From assembly GCA_017421945.1 (NCBI GenBank), contig JAFOHD010000005.1, positions 1 to 34,344 on the forward strand: DNA of 34,344 nucleotides. Direction: 5' to 3'. Below the pieces are notes generated by a model. The model was not told where the DNA came from and did not search any database. It saw only the letters and a program-made list of their open reading frames with translations. Made by a program: the position numbers and the translations under genes. Source of the DNA: Alistipes sp. GTDB taxonomy: Bacteria; Bacteroidota; Bacteroidia; Bacteroidales; Rikenellaceae. This document shows, piece by piece, positions 1 through 9,076 of this stretch. The stretch's first letter is position 1. Each line of letters begins with the position of its first letter.

Positions 1-20
1 AAATTTGCCTGATTGGCACT

Positions 21-58
21 AAATAAAACCGCCACATCCCGTTTGGGGTGTGGCGGTT
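21..58 (-). terminator. Rho-independent terminator after the C1 peptidase gene
   Basis: A 14-base arm at 27-40 pairs with 45-58 around a four-base loop (GTTT at 41-44), with one G-U or mismatch position in the stem. Read on the minus strand, the stem is followed by TTTTATTT (complement of 21-30). It lies 33 bases beyond the stop codon of the minus-strand C1 peptidase gene and closes the long minus-strand gene block. Nothing else is seen in bases 1-90. Confidence 0.85.
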
Positions 59-90
59 GCCCTTGCGGGCTATCACTTAATACTTACCGA

Positions 91-1272
91 TTATTTCAAA
101 CCAATCTTCTTCATAATATGCTTTGGTACCAGTGACTTGTGAACCATGATGTCCATAGTCTTGTACTCAAAGAAAGGACGTGAGAAGTAGTAGAATCCCT
201 TGTAAGGACCACTCTCGCCCCATGAGTTCTGCACCTTGAAGAATGGGTTGCCAGCCTGGTCAACCGCAGTACCTACGATAACCATACCGTGGTCGTCGGT
301 TGTCTGGTAGTTGTCGTAAGCCTCCTGGCGCATCTCCTGTGTGATGGTCATCTCCTTCATAGGACCCTCCAGATTGTTAATCTTCGCGCGCTTCTCGGCG
401 TCAGAGAGCTTGCCCCACTTCTCGGCGTCAGAGCCAATCATATTCTTCTCGGCAACCTCGGGGATAACACCAATAGCCTTGCCTCCGTTGAAGCCCTTCT
501 CCGATACGTCAGTACCCCAAGCTACGGGGTGACCAGCCTCCAGGACGGCATCAACAATCTGAGTCATCTCTGCAAGTGGGAGGTTGTACATCTCGCCCCA
601 CATCCAGTTGTCGGGTACCTCCAATGCAAATGTTGTGTAGAATGGGTGGTGAGTGAACGATGAGAACTCGAGGTAATCCTCCATCTTCACGGGCAATGAC
701 TCGGCGAATGACTTTGGAGTGTACTCCTTACCCTTGTAAGTGAACTTCTCGGGACGTACGCCGAAGTAAGCGTCAAGGATGGCGTTCAAGCCATTGATCC
801 AAGCTGTTGTGAGCTTGCCGTTCTCGTTCTTGATGATAGCCTCAACATAAGCCTTCAATACAGCGTCAATCTCGCCGAACTCGGGCATTGTGGTGCCGTA
901 GTTGTATCCTGGGTAAGCCTCCAATGGCACGATGCCGTACTTGGCAATCATCTCTGTAACATCGTGTGCAGCGCCGCCAACAGCGAAGTTGAGGTTGCCG
1001 TGCAGGCGAACATACTTGATAGCCTTGTCAAAGTAAGCGTGACGAACAACCCACATCTGTGAGAGAGTCATCTCCTCGCCACCAAATGCGATGATATCCT
1101 CCTCAAGGAATGAGAGGGTTGAGAAACACCAGCATGTACCGCTACGATACTGGTTTGTGATGGGTACAGTCTTTATGACCTTCTTGTCGGTAAACTGATA
1201 ACCGTCATTCTGCGCAAAAGCAGAGATAGCAACGCCAAAAAGGATGGCTGCTACGAGTGCAATCTTCTTCAT
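91..1272 (-). CDS. Secreted C1-family cysteine peptidase (bleomycin hydrolase / aminopeptidase C type)
   Basis: A 393-residue protein with a Sec signal peptide (about 1-20, cleavage near AFA-Q). The papain-fold triad is visible: Gln41 and Cys47 in QYRSGTCWCFST, His328 in DDHGM, and Asn349 in VQNSWG. The order and length match the C1B (bleomycin hydrolase/PepC) subfamily rather than classical papain, which is shorter. Cytosolic members are aminopeptidases; this one is predicted to be exported to the periplasm or surface, where it would trim peptides (inference). It starts 24 bases after the topA stop, so read-through from topA is possible, but its codons look more optimised than those of topA, so a promoter inside the topA 3' end is also possible. 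A strong terminator follows. The family assignment is firm; the substrate is unknown. Confidence 0.9.
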   Translation of the reverse strand: MKKIALVAAILFGVAISAFAQNDGYQFTDKKVIKTVPITNQYRSGTCWCFSTLSFLEEDIIAFGGEEMTLSQMWVVRHAYFDKAIKYVRLHGNLNFAVGGAAHDVTEMIAKYGIVPLEAYPGYNYGTTMPEFGEIDAVLKAYVEAIIKNENGKLTTAWINGLNAILDAYFGVRPEKFTYKGKEYTPKSFAESLPVKMEDYLEFSSFTHHPFYTTFALEVPDNWMWGEMYNLPLAEMTQIVDAVLEAGHPVAWGTDVSEKGFNGGKAIGVIPEVAEKNMIGSDAEKWGKLSDAEKRAKINNLEGPMKEMTITQEMRQEAYDNYQTTDDHGMVIVGTAVDQAGNPFFKVQNSWGESGPYKGFYYFSRPFFEYKTMDIMVHKSLVPKHIMKKIGLK

Positions 1273-1296
1273 AGTTTCTGGTTTTATAGTTAATAA

Positions 1297-3609
1297 TTAT
1301 CGTTTGCTCTTCTTGGGGATGCTGACAATCTTCTGGCACTCCTCGAAAGTCATCTCCTCGGCCTTCTTGCCGTGTGGCAGGCGGTAGTTCTTGCCCTTGT
1401 AGGCGATGTAGGCGCCATAGCGACCACTCTTGATAATCATCTCCTTATCCTCGGCGAAGGTCTTGAGCGGAGCCGATGCTTTGGCTGCCTGTGCCTTCTG
1501 CTCGGTGAGCAGCTCCACAGCACGCTCATACTGGATAGTGTAGGGGTCGTCGCTCTTGGCAAGTGATGCGAAGTTGTTGCCGTAGCGTACATAAGGGCCA
1601 AACTTACCTATGCCGACCATTAAATCCTCACCCTCATATTTGCCGAGGTTGCGTGGCAGGGCAAAGAGCTCCAGCGCCTCGTCAAGGGTTATAGACTCAA
1701 TGAGCTGCCCCTTCTTCAGCGATGCGAAACGGCTCTTGCCGCCATCCTTGGCTTCAATCTCCACCATAGGGCCATAGCGACCTATGCGGGCCTTTACAGC
1801 AAGGCCTGTGCCTGGCTCTACGCCCAGGACACGAATCTGCGAGCTCTTGTCGGTCTGTGTCTCAATGGCTTTGTCCACCATGGTGTGGAATGGGGTGTAG
1901 AAGCGGTCAATCATCTCGCGCCAAGTCATCTCGCCGTTGGCGATGTGGTCAAACTCCTTCTCGACGGTTGCGGTGAAGTGGTAATCCATAATCTCCGAGA
2001 ACTGACTCTCAAGGTAGTCGTTCACCAGCATGCCTATGTCGGTGGGAGCCAGGCGGTTCTTCTCCTTGCCGAAGCTCTCCGAGTGGCTCTTTTCGGAAAT
2101 CTTGCCCGACGATGATAGTGTGAGCGAGGTGTACTGGCGTTTCTGCCCCTCCTTGTTCTGCTTCACCACATAGCCACGGTTGATGATTGTGGTGATTGTG
2201 GGAGCATAGGTTGAAGGGCGGCCTATGCCAAGTTCCTCCAGTCGCTTCACAAGTGAAGCCTCGTTATATCGTGCGGGTGCCATTGTGAAACGCTCGGTAG
2301 CAACAATCTGCGATGCTGCGACAGCCTCGCCAATCTCCATCTTTGGCAGGATAGCCTCTGCATTCTCGGTCTGCTGGTCGTCGTCCTGTGATTCGGAGTA
2401 CAGACGCAGGAAACCGTCAAAGCGAACAACCTCGCCATTGGCGACGAACTGCTCCACACCGCCATTCATGTCGATGACCACCGTTGTGCGGTCCACCTCG
2501 GCAGCCACCATCTGTGATGCTACGGTGCGCTTCCAGATAAGGTCGTAGAGTTTCTTCTCGGCAGCCGTACCCTCAATCTCGGTGCGGTCGATATATGATG
2601 GGCGTATGGCCTCGTGAGCCTCCTGCGCGCCCTTGGTTTTAGTCTTGTAGTTGTGTGCCGATGAGTACTTCTCACCAAAAAGATTGGTAATCTCCTTCTT
2701 GCATTGCGCAATGGCCTGCGCCGACAGATTCACCGAGTCGGTACGCATGTATGTGATGAGTCCCTGCTCGTAGAGGTGCTGTGCAACGCTCATGGTCTGC
2801 GACACGCTCATGCCCAGCTTGCGACCTGCCTCCTGCTGAAGTGTCGAGGTGGTGAACGGAGCTGCGGGGTAACGCTTCAGGGGCTTCTCCTCGGCCTTCG
2901 CCACGGTGAACGTAGCACCTACACAACTCTTCAGGAATGCCTCGGCCTGCTCCTTGGTCTCAAAGCGGTGCGAAAGCTCCGCCTTGAAGATGGTCTTGCC
3001 GGCGTCGTTTGCGGGGTAGAACTGTGCCACAACGCGGAAGTAGGGCGTAGAATTGAAACCTATGATTTCGCGCTCGCGCTCAACGATTAATCTCACGGCC
3101 ACGCTCTGCACTCGACCGGCCGACAGTGCGGGCTTGACCTTCTTCCACAGCACGGGCGAGAGCTCAAAGCCCACGATTCTATCCAGCACGCGGCGAGCCT
3201 GCTGTGCATTCACCAGGTTCATGTCGATGGTGCGTGGATTCTCAATGGCGTTGAGTATGGCGTTCTTGGTAATTTCGTGGAATACAATACGTTTTGTCTT
3301 GTCTATTGGCAACTGCAACACCTCTGCCAAGTGCCATGCAATAGCCTCTCCCTCGCGGTCCTCATCGGATGCCAACCACACGGTCTTAACCGACTGCGAT
3401 AGTTTCGCCAAATCCTCGACAACGCGTTTCTTGTCGGGCAATACTTCATAGTCGGGGGTGAATTGTTGGTCAATATTCACACCGAGGCCCTTCTTTGAAA
3501 GGTCGCGGATATGTCCAAAACTTGACTTTACAACGTAGTCCTCACCCAAGAATTTCTCAATGGTCTTTGCCTTTGCGGGAGACTCTACGATGACTAAGTT
3601 TTCGTGCAT
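1297..3609 (-). CDS. topA: DNA topoisomerase I (type IA)
   Basis: A 770-residue protein that relaxes negative supercoils by single-strand passage. The TOPRIM domain carries VESPAKA at 8-14 and the metal-binding SDEDREGEA at 81-89. The nucleophilic tyrosine is Tyr287 in GLITYMRTDS. The C-terminal part has no CxxC zinc fingers. Instead it has repeated glycine/aromatic modules (GRYGPMVE, GKFGPYVRYG, GRYGAYIAY), as is usual for Bacteroidota topA, and a basic tail ending PKKSKR. It lies 67 bases downstream of the DUF4270 gene, and that gap contains an inverted repeat (3628-3662). The start ATG at 3609 gives the expected N-terminus with the TOPRIM beginning at residue 5. Length and motifs are those of an intact enzyme. 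Confidence 0.97.
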   Translation of the reverse strand: MHENLVIVESPAKAKTIEKFLGEDYVVKSSFGHIRDLSKKGLGVNIDQQFTPDYEVLPDKKRVVEDLAKLSQSVKTVWLASDEDREGEAIAWHLAEVLQLPIDKTKRIVFHEITKNAILNAIENPRTIDMNLVNAQQARRVLDRIVGFELSPVLWKKVKPALSAGRVQSVAVRLIVEREREIIGFNSTPYFRVVAQFYPANDAGKTIFKAELSHRFETKEQAEAFLKSCVGATFTVAKAEEKPLKRYPAAPFTTSTLQQEAGRKLGMSVSQTMSVAQHLYEQGLITYMRTDSVNLSAQAIAQCKKEITNLFGEKYSSAHNYKTKTKGAQEAHEAIRPSYIDRTEIEGTAAEKKLYDLIWKRTVASQMVAAEVDRTTVVIDMNGGVEQFVANGEVVRFDGFLRLYSESQDDDQQTENAEAILPKMEIGEAVAASQIVATERFTMAPARYNEASLVKRLEELGIGRPSTYAPTITTIINRGYVVKQNKEGQKRQYTSLTLSSSGKISEKSHSESFGKEKNRLAPTDIGMLVNDYLESQFSEIMDYHFTATVEKEFDHIANGEMTWREMIDRFYTPFHTMVDKAIETQTDKSSQIRVLGVEPGTGLAVKARIGRYGPMVEIEAKDGGKSRFASLKKGQLIESITLDEALELFALPRNLGKYEGEDLMVGIGKFGPYVRYGNNFASLAKSDDPYTIQYERAVELLTEQKAQAAKASAPLKTFAEDKEMIIKSGRYGAYIAYKGKNYRLPHGKKAEEMTFEECQKIVSIPKKSKR

Positions 3610-3627
3610 TTCAATATATCTTTTAAT

Positions 3628-3662
3628 ACGACAAAAACCTAAGATTGACTTAGGTTTGTCGT
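3628..3662 (-). repeat. Inverted repeat between the DUF4270 gene and topA
   Basis: The arms at 3628-3643 and 3649-3662 pair over 14 positions around a five-base loop, with two extra adenines bulged in the left arm. On the minus strand it follows the DUF4270 stop by 14 bases and precedes the topA ATG by 19 bases. There is no clean terminal T-run: the T5 run lies within the descending arm. It could be a weak terminator or attenuator, or a structured 5' leader of topA. Confidence 0.5.
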
Positions 3663-3676
3663 GATTTCACTTCGTT

Positions 3677-5299
3677 TTATTTTACCAGAGTGTAAGTTAG
3701 CTCAAGTTGTATGGTTGCGGGCGAGGTCTGCTCGTTGCAACCCTGTATCACCGATCGGTTGAACGAGAATTTGTCGTACGCTCCCGGTGCGAGGTAGATG
3801 GTGCGAGGGATGCTCATCTGTGAGTAGTCAACCTTGCCATTCTCCTCCTTGAGGTTAAGCACTTCGTTTACCAGGGCTTGCATGTATGATGAAATATTCA
3901 TCTCGTAGCAGGCGAGGCTTCGGTTTATATATCCGTTGTAGTACAACACACCTGAACTCTCTTGAGTGTAGAGGTAGTCGGGTATAGCCGTCAGAGTCTT
4001 GTAATCGGTATAGATGCCAAGGCGTGATAGAGATGAGTTTAGCTTCTCCGACATGGGCACAGGGTCAATCTGCGTGTAATCATAATCTGCCCCATCGATG
4101 TAAATCTTCAATGCCGCCTGATTGATTGCCGCCGACACGTAGCTTGTCTCGCCACCGTGTATCTCGCGCAGTGAATTCAGGAATTCATCGGTGAATTTCA
4201 GCTCGGTATATGTACCTGCGCATCCGTCTATGTAACCTAACGTCACCTCTGTGCGGTTGTCCTCCTGCTCATCAATAACGAAGTTGGCAAGCTCCGAACC
4301 GTCGAAGTCATAAGCAACGCTCTGGGCACTCACATTTCCAAATCCTTTGGCTTTCTCATCCTTGAAAAGATACTTCACGTCAATGGTGTCTGCCACGATG
4401 TCGGCATCGGCACCAGTATTACGTGTACGTCCCAAGAGTCGCAAACCTGTACTCTTCGAAGCAAACGAGAATGCCGAACCCTCACCTGCGGGTTGCTCGG
4501 CAACCTCGATGTGCAGACCGTGGAAGTTATGGACAAAAGCAGAGTCCGAAGCATAGGCCTCTACATTGTCATTGGCAAGTCCATTGGCATCGAGCTTGCC
4601 TCTGCATAGGAGCTTATCGATAAATGCCTTAGATGCAGGCGTTTCGCTCAAGCGCAAGCTTGTTGATGTTGTATATATGCCATTGTCTGGGTCGGGGAAT
4701 GTGAACGAGAAGATAGGCTCGGCATCCTCGGCCAGCACGCCCTCGTGGCGAGGGTCGTAGTTAGCAAAGAAGGTGGTATCTTCAGCCGACGCGGGAACGA
4801 TACTCTTGCTTAGTTCATAGATGTTGTACTTCACCGGTATGGTTGAGTCACCGGCAAAGGTATCCACAGCAAATACAAACATCATAGAGTCGTATATTGG
4901 TCGAAATCCGAAGCCTACAGAGTCGTCCACGCCCTTCATGTGGAGCATCTGACCCGTGAAGGAGAATGTTCGATTACCGAATCGAGAATCCTTCTGTGTA
5001 CCGAGATACACACTGCCGAGTGAGGTGGTTCTCACCGAGTCGGTACGGAACAGACGAGTCTGGAATATCTTGCACAACGAAGGCTCTTTCTCATTGGAAG
5101 TAAGATTGTCGCCCGTTACCACCAGCTTGCCTCCTTTATAGATGCGGTGGCGAATGACCATCTGCTGGTGTCCCGGAGTAAGCTCCTCGCCCAAGGTATA
5201 TTCAGCCGTAGTAGTACAGCCGCTAAATGTTGCAACAGCAGCTAACAATATGATTGCAACTGCTGTAAACCAACTATTTATTTTGTTATAAATTCTCAT
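3677..5299 (-). CDS. DUF4270 family lipoprotein
   Basis: A 540-residue protein of unknown function found widely in Bacteroidota. The start chosen is the ATG at 5299, not the upstream in-frame ATG at 5380. From 5299 the protein opens with a proper lipoprotein signal (MRIYNKINSW, a hydrophobic stretch, then FSGC with lipid-acceptor Cys28), whereas the longer form would put about 27 unrelated residues in front. The body is a beta-rich, Ser/Thr-rich extracellular-type chain without a recognisable catalytic motif. Its start overlaps the stop of the glycogen-synthase-like gene by 14 bases, implying translational coupling; in my memory of other Bacteroidales genomes this pair also occurs together. 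No surface-export acidic run directly follows the Cys (CTTTAEY), so periplasmic-face anchoring is the default guess. Confidence 0.85.
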   Translation of the reverse strand: MRIYNKINSWFTAVAIILLAAVATFSGCTTTAEYTLGEELTPGHQQMVIRHRIYKGGKLVVTGDNLTSNEKEPSLCKIFQTRLFRTDSVRTTSLGSVYLGTQKDSRFGNRTFSFTGQMLHMKGVDDSVGFGFRPIYDSMMFVFAVDTFAGDSTIPVKYNIYELSKSIVPASAEDTTFFANYDPRHEGVLAEDAEPIFSFTFPDPDNGIYTTSTSLRLSETPASKAFIDKLLCRGKLDANGLANDNVEAYASDSAFVHNFHGLHIEVAEQPAGEGSAFSFASKSTGLRLLGRTRNTGADADIVADTIDVKYLFKDEKAKGFGNVSAQSVAYDFDGSELANFVIDEQEDNRTEVTLGYIDGCAGTYTELKFTDEFLNSLREIHGGETSYVSAAINQAALKIYIDGADYDYTQIDPVPMSEKLNSSLSRLGIYTDYKTLTAIPDYLYTQESSGVLYYNGYINRSLACYEMNISSYMQALVNEVLNLKEENGKVDYSQMSIPRTIYLAPGAYDKFSFNRSVIQGCNEQTSPATIQLELTYTLVK

Positions 5300-6092
5300 A
5301 AAAACGGTTATAATTATCGAAACACTCCGCCGACGCAGGGTCTTGCAACTCCAATATCGGCTTGCCACTTTGGCGAGCATACTCTAAGAGCGTAGGCTCG
5401 GCCTTCTGGGAAGCGACAACAATGCCGTCGGCATAATCAATAACGTAACGATATAGATTTTCGTATGAAGGGAGTGATAATTCCTGGAGTTTCTCATCCT
5501 CGACACCCTCGTTGGCAATGCGCTGCATGAAGTTGGAGTCTAAAGGCTGGGTGAACTTGTCATCACACAGCGACACAACTATCTTCACATCGCGGAACAG
5601 AGGGTCGTCGTTGAACACCTTCTTGAGGTAGATTGGCACAATGGCCGACATCCATCCCATGCAGTGTACGATTGAGGGTGACCAATTGAGCTTGCGCACA
5701 GTCTCCAACACTCCACGTGCAAAGAAAATAGCACGCTCGTCATTATCGGCAAACTCCTTGCCTTCAGCATCATGCAACACAGCCTTACGTGCGAAGTAAT
5801 CGTCATTATCGATGAAATATATCTGTATGCGAGCCGAAGGAATCGATGCTACTTTGATTATAAGCTGATGATCGTTGTCGTCAATAATAAGATTCATGCC
5901 CGACAAGCGGATTACTTCATGCAACTGATTACGACGCTCATTGATGCAGCCGTAACGAGGCATAAACGTGCGGATCTCATTGCCTCTCTCCTGCATAGCC
6001 TGCGCCAGCTGGCGGCAGAGTGCCGAAAGCTCGGTTTCGGGCAAGTAAGGCATAATCTCCTGACAAACGTAAAGTATTTTGCGTGAAGCCAT
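5286..6092 (-). CDS. Glycogen/starch synthase-like protein, N-terminal (GT5) domain only, probably inactive
   Basis: A 268-residue protein resembling the N-terminal Rossmann half of GT5 glycogen synthase (KILYVCQEIMPY near residue 5; FFARGVLETVRKLNWSPSIVHCMGW in the middle). Full GT5 enzymes are about 470-500 residues and carry a second GT-B domain, which is missing here with no remnant downstream. The ADP-glucose-binding KTGGL motif that should follow the first strand is replaced by PETEL (18-22). Synthase activity is therefore unlikely, and a regulatory or structural role is inferred. The start at 6092 (MASRKILY) is chosen because the longer frame to 6161 would cross the promoter -7 box at 6116-6123. 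The 3' end overlaps the DUF4270 gene by 14 bases. Confidence 0.8.
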   Translation of the reverse strand: MASRKILYVCQEIMPYLPETELSALCRQLAQAMQERGNEIRTFMPRYGCINERRNQLHEVIRLSGMNLIIDDNDHQLIIKVASIPSARIQIYFIDNDDYFARKAVLHDAEGKEFADNDERAIFFARGVLETVRKLNWSPSIVHCMGWMSAIVPIYLKKVFNDDPLFRDVKIVVSLCDDKFTQPLDSNFMQRIANEGVEDEKLQELSLPSYENLYRYVIDYADGIVVASQKAEPTLLEYARQSGKPILELQDPASAECFDNYNRFYENL

Positions 6093-6115
6093 GATTATTT
6101 GAGTTTTATAATGTG

Positions 6116-6123
6116 CAAAGATA
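6116..6123 (-). promoter_or_regulatory. -7 promoter element for the glycogen-synthase-like / DUF4270 pair
   Basis: Plus-strand CAAAGATA reads TATCTTTG on the minus strand, an exact match to the Bacteroidetes -7 box TAnnTTTG. The predicted transcription start would be about 6110, leaving a leader of roughly 18 bases to the ATG at 6092. No good -33 TTTG is seen. The extended 9-mer GCAAAGATA recurs at 16731-16739 and 33052-33060. Confidence 0.6.
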
Positions 6124-6174
6124 GTAAAAAAATCCATAATCAGCGTTCTGCCACGCTTCATGGAACTAAAAAAA

Positions 6175-7224
6175 TTATAAAATTAGCATTGCATCGCCAT
6201 AAGTTCCAAAACGATATCCCTCCTGGCGGGCTACCTCGTAGGCATTCATTATACGCTCATAACCACCAAACGCTGCAACCATCATCAACTGAATAGATTC
6301 GGGGCGGTGGAAATTCGACACCATGGCATCTGCTACGGTGAAGTTGTAAGGGTTGAAGATGAACTTATTAGTCCAGCCCGACATAGGCTTAATCATGCCG
6401 CTCGTTGATACCGCAGTCTCAATGGTGCGCATTACGGTTGTGCCTATCGCTACCACCTTGTGTCCTGCACGTTTTGTTGAATTCACCAGCTCGGCAGCCT
6501 CCTCGGTTACGACAAACTGCTCGGAATCCATTTTGTGCTTCGACAAATCCTCGACATCTACAGTGCGGAAATTACCCAAGCCGGCATGCAGGGTGATGAA
6601 GCCTTGCTCAATACCCTTAATCTCCATACGTTTAAGCAGATGCTTTGAGAAGTGTAGGCCTGCCGTGGGGGCAGCTACAGCACCTTCATGCTTGGCGAAG
6701 ATAGTCTGGTAACGCTCGGCGTCCTCAGGCTCAACCTTCTCTCGTACCCAACGTGGCAGAGGGGTCTCGCCCAGACGATACAAAGCCTCCTTGAACTCCT
6801 CGTATGAACCGTCAAACAGGAAGCGTAGCGTGCGGCCACGCGATGTTGTATTGTCAATAACCTCGGCGCCCATCATGTCGTCGTCCCCGAAGTAGAGCTT
6901 GTTTCCTATGCGAATCTTGCGTGCAGGATCCACAATCACGTCCCACAGGCGCAATTCGCTGTTTAGCTCCCTGAGCAGAAATATCTCAATCTCGGCACCA
7001 GTCTTCTCCTTGTTACCATAAAGACGTGCTGGGAAAACCTTGGTGTCGTTGAAAAGGAAGAGGTCCTTCTCTTCAAAATATTCAATGATGTCCTTGAAGA
7101 TGCGGTGTTCAATAGTGCCCGTAGCACGGTTGATGACCATAAGACGTGACTCGTCACGATTTTCGGTTGGATACTTGGCGAGCATCTCGGGAGAGTACTC
7201 ATATCCGTACTGAGATAACTTCAT
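6175..7224 (-). CDS. queA: S-adenosylmethionine:tRNA ribosyltransferase-isomerase
   Basis: A 349-residue cytosolic enzyme of queuosine synthesis. It transfers and isomerises the ribosyl part of SAM onto 7-aminomethyl-7-deazaguanine at the wobble position of GUN-anticodon tRNAs, giving epoxyqueuosine. Visible signatures are [10 protein letters not shown] at 59-68 and the hallmark [14 protein letters not shown] in the middle. The start at 7224 ([10 protein letters not shown]) is preferred over the in-frame ATG at 7263, whose extra residues do not belong to the family. It lies 59 bases downstream of truB, so two tRNA-modifying enzymes are adjacent; the truB-queA pairing is, to my knowledge, common in Bacteroidota. 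Full length for the family. Confidence 0.97.
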   Translation of the reverse strand: MKLSQYGYEYSPEMLAKYPTENRDESRLMVINRATGTIEHRIFKDIIEYFEEKDLFLFNDTKVFPARLYGNKEKTGAEIEIFLLRELNSELRLWDVIVDPARKIRIGNKLYFGDDDMMGAEVIDNTTSRGRTLRFLFDGSYEEFKEALYRLGETPLPRWVREKVEPEDAERYQTIFAKHEGAVAAPTAGLHFSKHLLKRMEIKGIEQGFITLHAGLGNFRTVDVEDLSKHKMDSEQFVVTEEAAELVNSTKRAGHKVVAIGTTVMRTIETAVSTSGMIKPMSGWTNKFIFNPYNFTVADAMVSNFHRPESIQLMMVAAFGGYERIMNAYEVARQEGYRFGTYGDAMLIL

Positions 7225-7283
7225 AATTTTTTCTCGCTTTGTTGTGAAAGACACAAATATCAATTAATTATACGAAAAAAATG

Positions 7284-8000
7284 CTATTTTGTTTCAGTGG
7301 GTTTCAGATTTTCAAGAAAATTTTGCAAATTCCATGCATTTTCGGCCGTAAAACCGCCACTGCGGGTGCGGCGCAGCGACCTTAGGTAGGCTCCGCTGCC
7401 TACCGCCTCGCCTATCTCGTGCGCCAACGAGCGGATGTAGGTGCCCTTGCTGCAACGCACCCTAATCTTCAGCAGAGGCATCTGCAAATCAAGAATCTCC
7501 ATCTGGTAGATGTTTATCAGAGCCTTCTTCAGCTCAACCTCCTCGCCTGCGCGTGCAAACTCATAGGCACGCACTCCCTCGACCTTCTTTGCCGAGTAGA
7601 TTGGGGGTGCCTGCAACCTCTCGCCCGTAAGCGAAAGGAGTGCCTGCTCCAGCATTTCGCGGGTTATATGTTCGGTGGGGTAGCGTTTGTCGATGGGATG
7701 CTCCATGTCGTAGCTCGGAGTTGAAGCCCCAAGCTCAAGTTCGGCGATATACTCCTTCTCCTCGGCTTGCAGGGCATTCACCATCTTGGTGGCCTTGCCT
7801 ATGCAGACCAGCAGAACGCCCGTAGCCAAAGGGTCAAGCGTGCCTGCGTGTCCAATCTTTATCTTTCTGAATCCTAAATGCTGAAGTGCGAATTTTATCT
7901 TCCTCACCACATCTGTCGATGTCCACTCCAGGGGCTTGTCAATGACGGCGATGTAGCCTTCTGGGAAATTTATCTCGTTGAGAGCGTCAGTTTGAGTCAT
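7284..8000 (-). CDS. truB: tRNA pseudouridine(55) synthase
   Basis: A 238-residue enzyme that isomerises U55 of the tRNA T-loop to pseudouridine. The catalytic motif GHAGTLDPLATGVL is present, with the nucleophilic aspartate at residue 56. Upstream is the family's substrate-loop segment DKPLEWTSTDVV, and near the C-terminus RCSKGTYIRSLAHEIG is also typical. An earlier in-frame ATG at 8027 would overlap uppP by 20 bases. The ATG at 8000 (MTQTD) leaves a 7-base gap after uppP and fits the family N-terminus better, though the longer form cannot be excluded. It has no C-terminal PUA extension of E. coli length, as is common in short TruB forms. Confidence 0.96.
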   Translation of the reverse strand: MTQTDALNEINFPEGYIAVIDKPLEWTSTDVVRKIKFALQHLGFRKIKIGHAGTLDPLATGVLLVCIGKATKMVNALQAEEKEYIAELELGASTPSYDMEHPIDKRYPTEHITREMLEQALLSLTGERLQAPPIYSAKKVEGVRAYEFARAGEEVELKKALINIYQMEILDLQMPLLKIRVRCSKGTYIRSLAHEIGEAVGSGAYLRSLRRTRSGGFTAENAWNLQNFLENLKPTETK

Positions 8001-8007
8001 ATATGTC

Positions 8008-8802
8008 TTATAAAATGTTACTTGCAATTGCTATGCAGCCCGCCAGGGCACAATACACAGCAAACCATATAAGTTTTCCCTTGTTTACAATGTTAATCAT
8101 GAATCGGCATGCCAGGCATCCTACTACAAATGCCGAGAGGAATCCGCACGCCAAAGGCAATGTGCCGATAGAGCCGAACACCATCTCGCCACTTGCCACC
8201 TCCAGCAGCATCTCGCCAAGTATCGGAGCCAGCACCATCAGGAACGAGAACTGCGCCACAGCAGACTTCTTGTTGCCGAGCAGTATGCCCGTAGCTATGG
8301 TCGTGCCCGAGCGTGACAGGCCCGGCATGGCCGCTACGGCCTGCGACAGACCTATGATAAAGGCATCGCGATATGATATGGTCTCCTTCTGGCGTGGACG
8401 TGCGTAGTAAGCAAACGAGAGCAGTGCAGCCGTCAAGAGCAGCATAGCTCCCACGATGGAGAGGATGTAAGGTGAGTTGAGCATTGCGTTTATATAGTCC
8501 TTGAAGGCAAGGCCCACGACTCCTATTGGAATCATCGATAGGATGAGCTTGAGCACATAGGCCTGCTCCTGGTTGAAGTGACGCGAGAAAACACCTATAA
8601 TGAGCCGCTTCACCTCGCTCCACAGAATCACAATCGTGCTGAGTACCGTGGCGGCGTGCAACGTCACGTCAAAGAGCAGGTTCTCCTGAATCTCTACGCC
8701 GAGCAGGGCTTTGGCAATCTGAAGGTGGCCGCTACTGCTGACGGGCAGAAACTCGGTCAGTCCCTGTACTGCGCCGAGGATTATAGATTCAATAATGGTC
8801 AT
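8008..8802 (-). CDS. uppP: Undecaprenyl-diphosphatase (UppP/BacA)
   Basis: A 264-residue integral membrane phosphatase that recycles undecaprenyl pyrophosphate to the monophosphate lipid carrier for peptidoglycan and surface glycan synthesis, and whose dosage affects bacitracin resistance. The two conserved active-site segments are present: LTEFLPVSSSGHL (Glu17, Ser22-24, His26) and PGLSRSGTT (161-169). The remainder is hydrophobic helices. It sits in a tight run, 9 bases after the DUF3098 gene and 7 bases before truB, so cotranscription is very likely. Length is normal. Confidence 0.97.
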   Translation of the reverse strand: MTIIESIILGAVQGLTEFLPVSSSGHLQIAKALLGVEIQENLLFDVTLHAATVLSTIVILWSEVKRLIIGVFSRHFNQEQAYVLKLILSMIPIGVVGLAFKDYINAMLNSPYILSIVGAMLLLTAALLSFAYYARPRQKETISYRDAFIIGLSQAVAAMPGLSRSGTTIATGILLGNKKSAVAQFSFLMVLAPILGEMLLEVASGEMVFGSIGTLPLACGFLSAFVVGCLACRFMINIVNKGKLIWFAVYCALAGCIAIASNIL

Positions 8803-8811
8803 AGAGCGTGG

Positions 8812-9075
8812 TTAAAATTTCTTCATGATGGCATAAATCTCAAATATGAATCCTCCCACGATAAGTATGGGGGCGAGTGTTATGCGTCGCCACGAAAACA
8901 TGGCATAGTTAAACTCCTCGGGGCTCTCGCTTCCTCCGCCACACATCAGCACCATGCCTATGATGATGACCACAAGCCCTATGCCCATGAGTATGTAGTT
9001 CTTCATAGCCAGGGGCATCTGCGCATCGTTCTTATCCTGCGTGGCACTGAACCTCGCGAAAATTTTCTTCAACAT
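8812..9075 (-). CDS. DUF3098 small inner-membrane protein
   Basis: An 87-residue protein with two predicted transmembrane helices (about 26-45 and 66-84) separated by a short loop (GGGSESPEEFNYAMFSWRR). The charged N-terminus should be cytosolic. The pattern and the position between ftsX and uppP match DUF3098, a family of unknown function that recurs at this locus in Bacteroidota. Only one base separates it from the ftsX stop, so it is translated from the same message. A role with FtsX or in envelope assembly is inferred from context alone. Confidence 0.88.
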   Translation of the reverse strand: MLKKIFARFSATQDKNDAQMPLAMKNYILMGIGLVVIIIGMVLMCGGGSESPEEFNYAMFSWRRITLAPILIVGGFIFEIYAIMKKF

Positions 9076-9076
9076 A

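Noticed and set aside
5300..5380. Longer N-terminus for the DUF4270 protein
   Set aside because: It would put about 27 residues before an otherwise perfect lipoprotein signal peptide and lie entirely within the upstream gene.
8093..8623. 176-residue frame within uppP in another frame of the same strand
   Set aside because: Composition is atypical and it lies wholly inside uppP, whose active-site motifs are intact.
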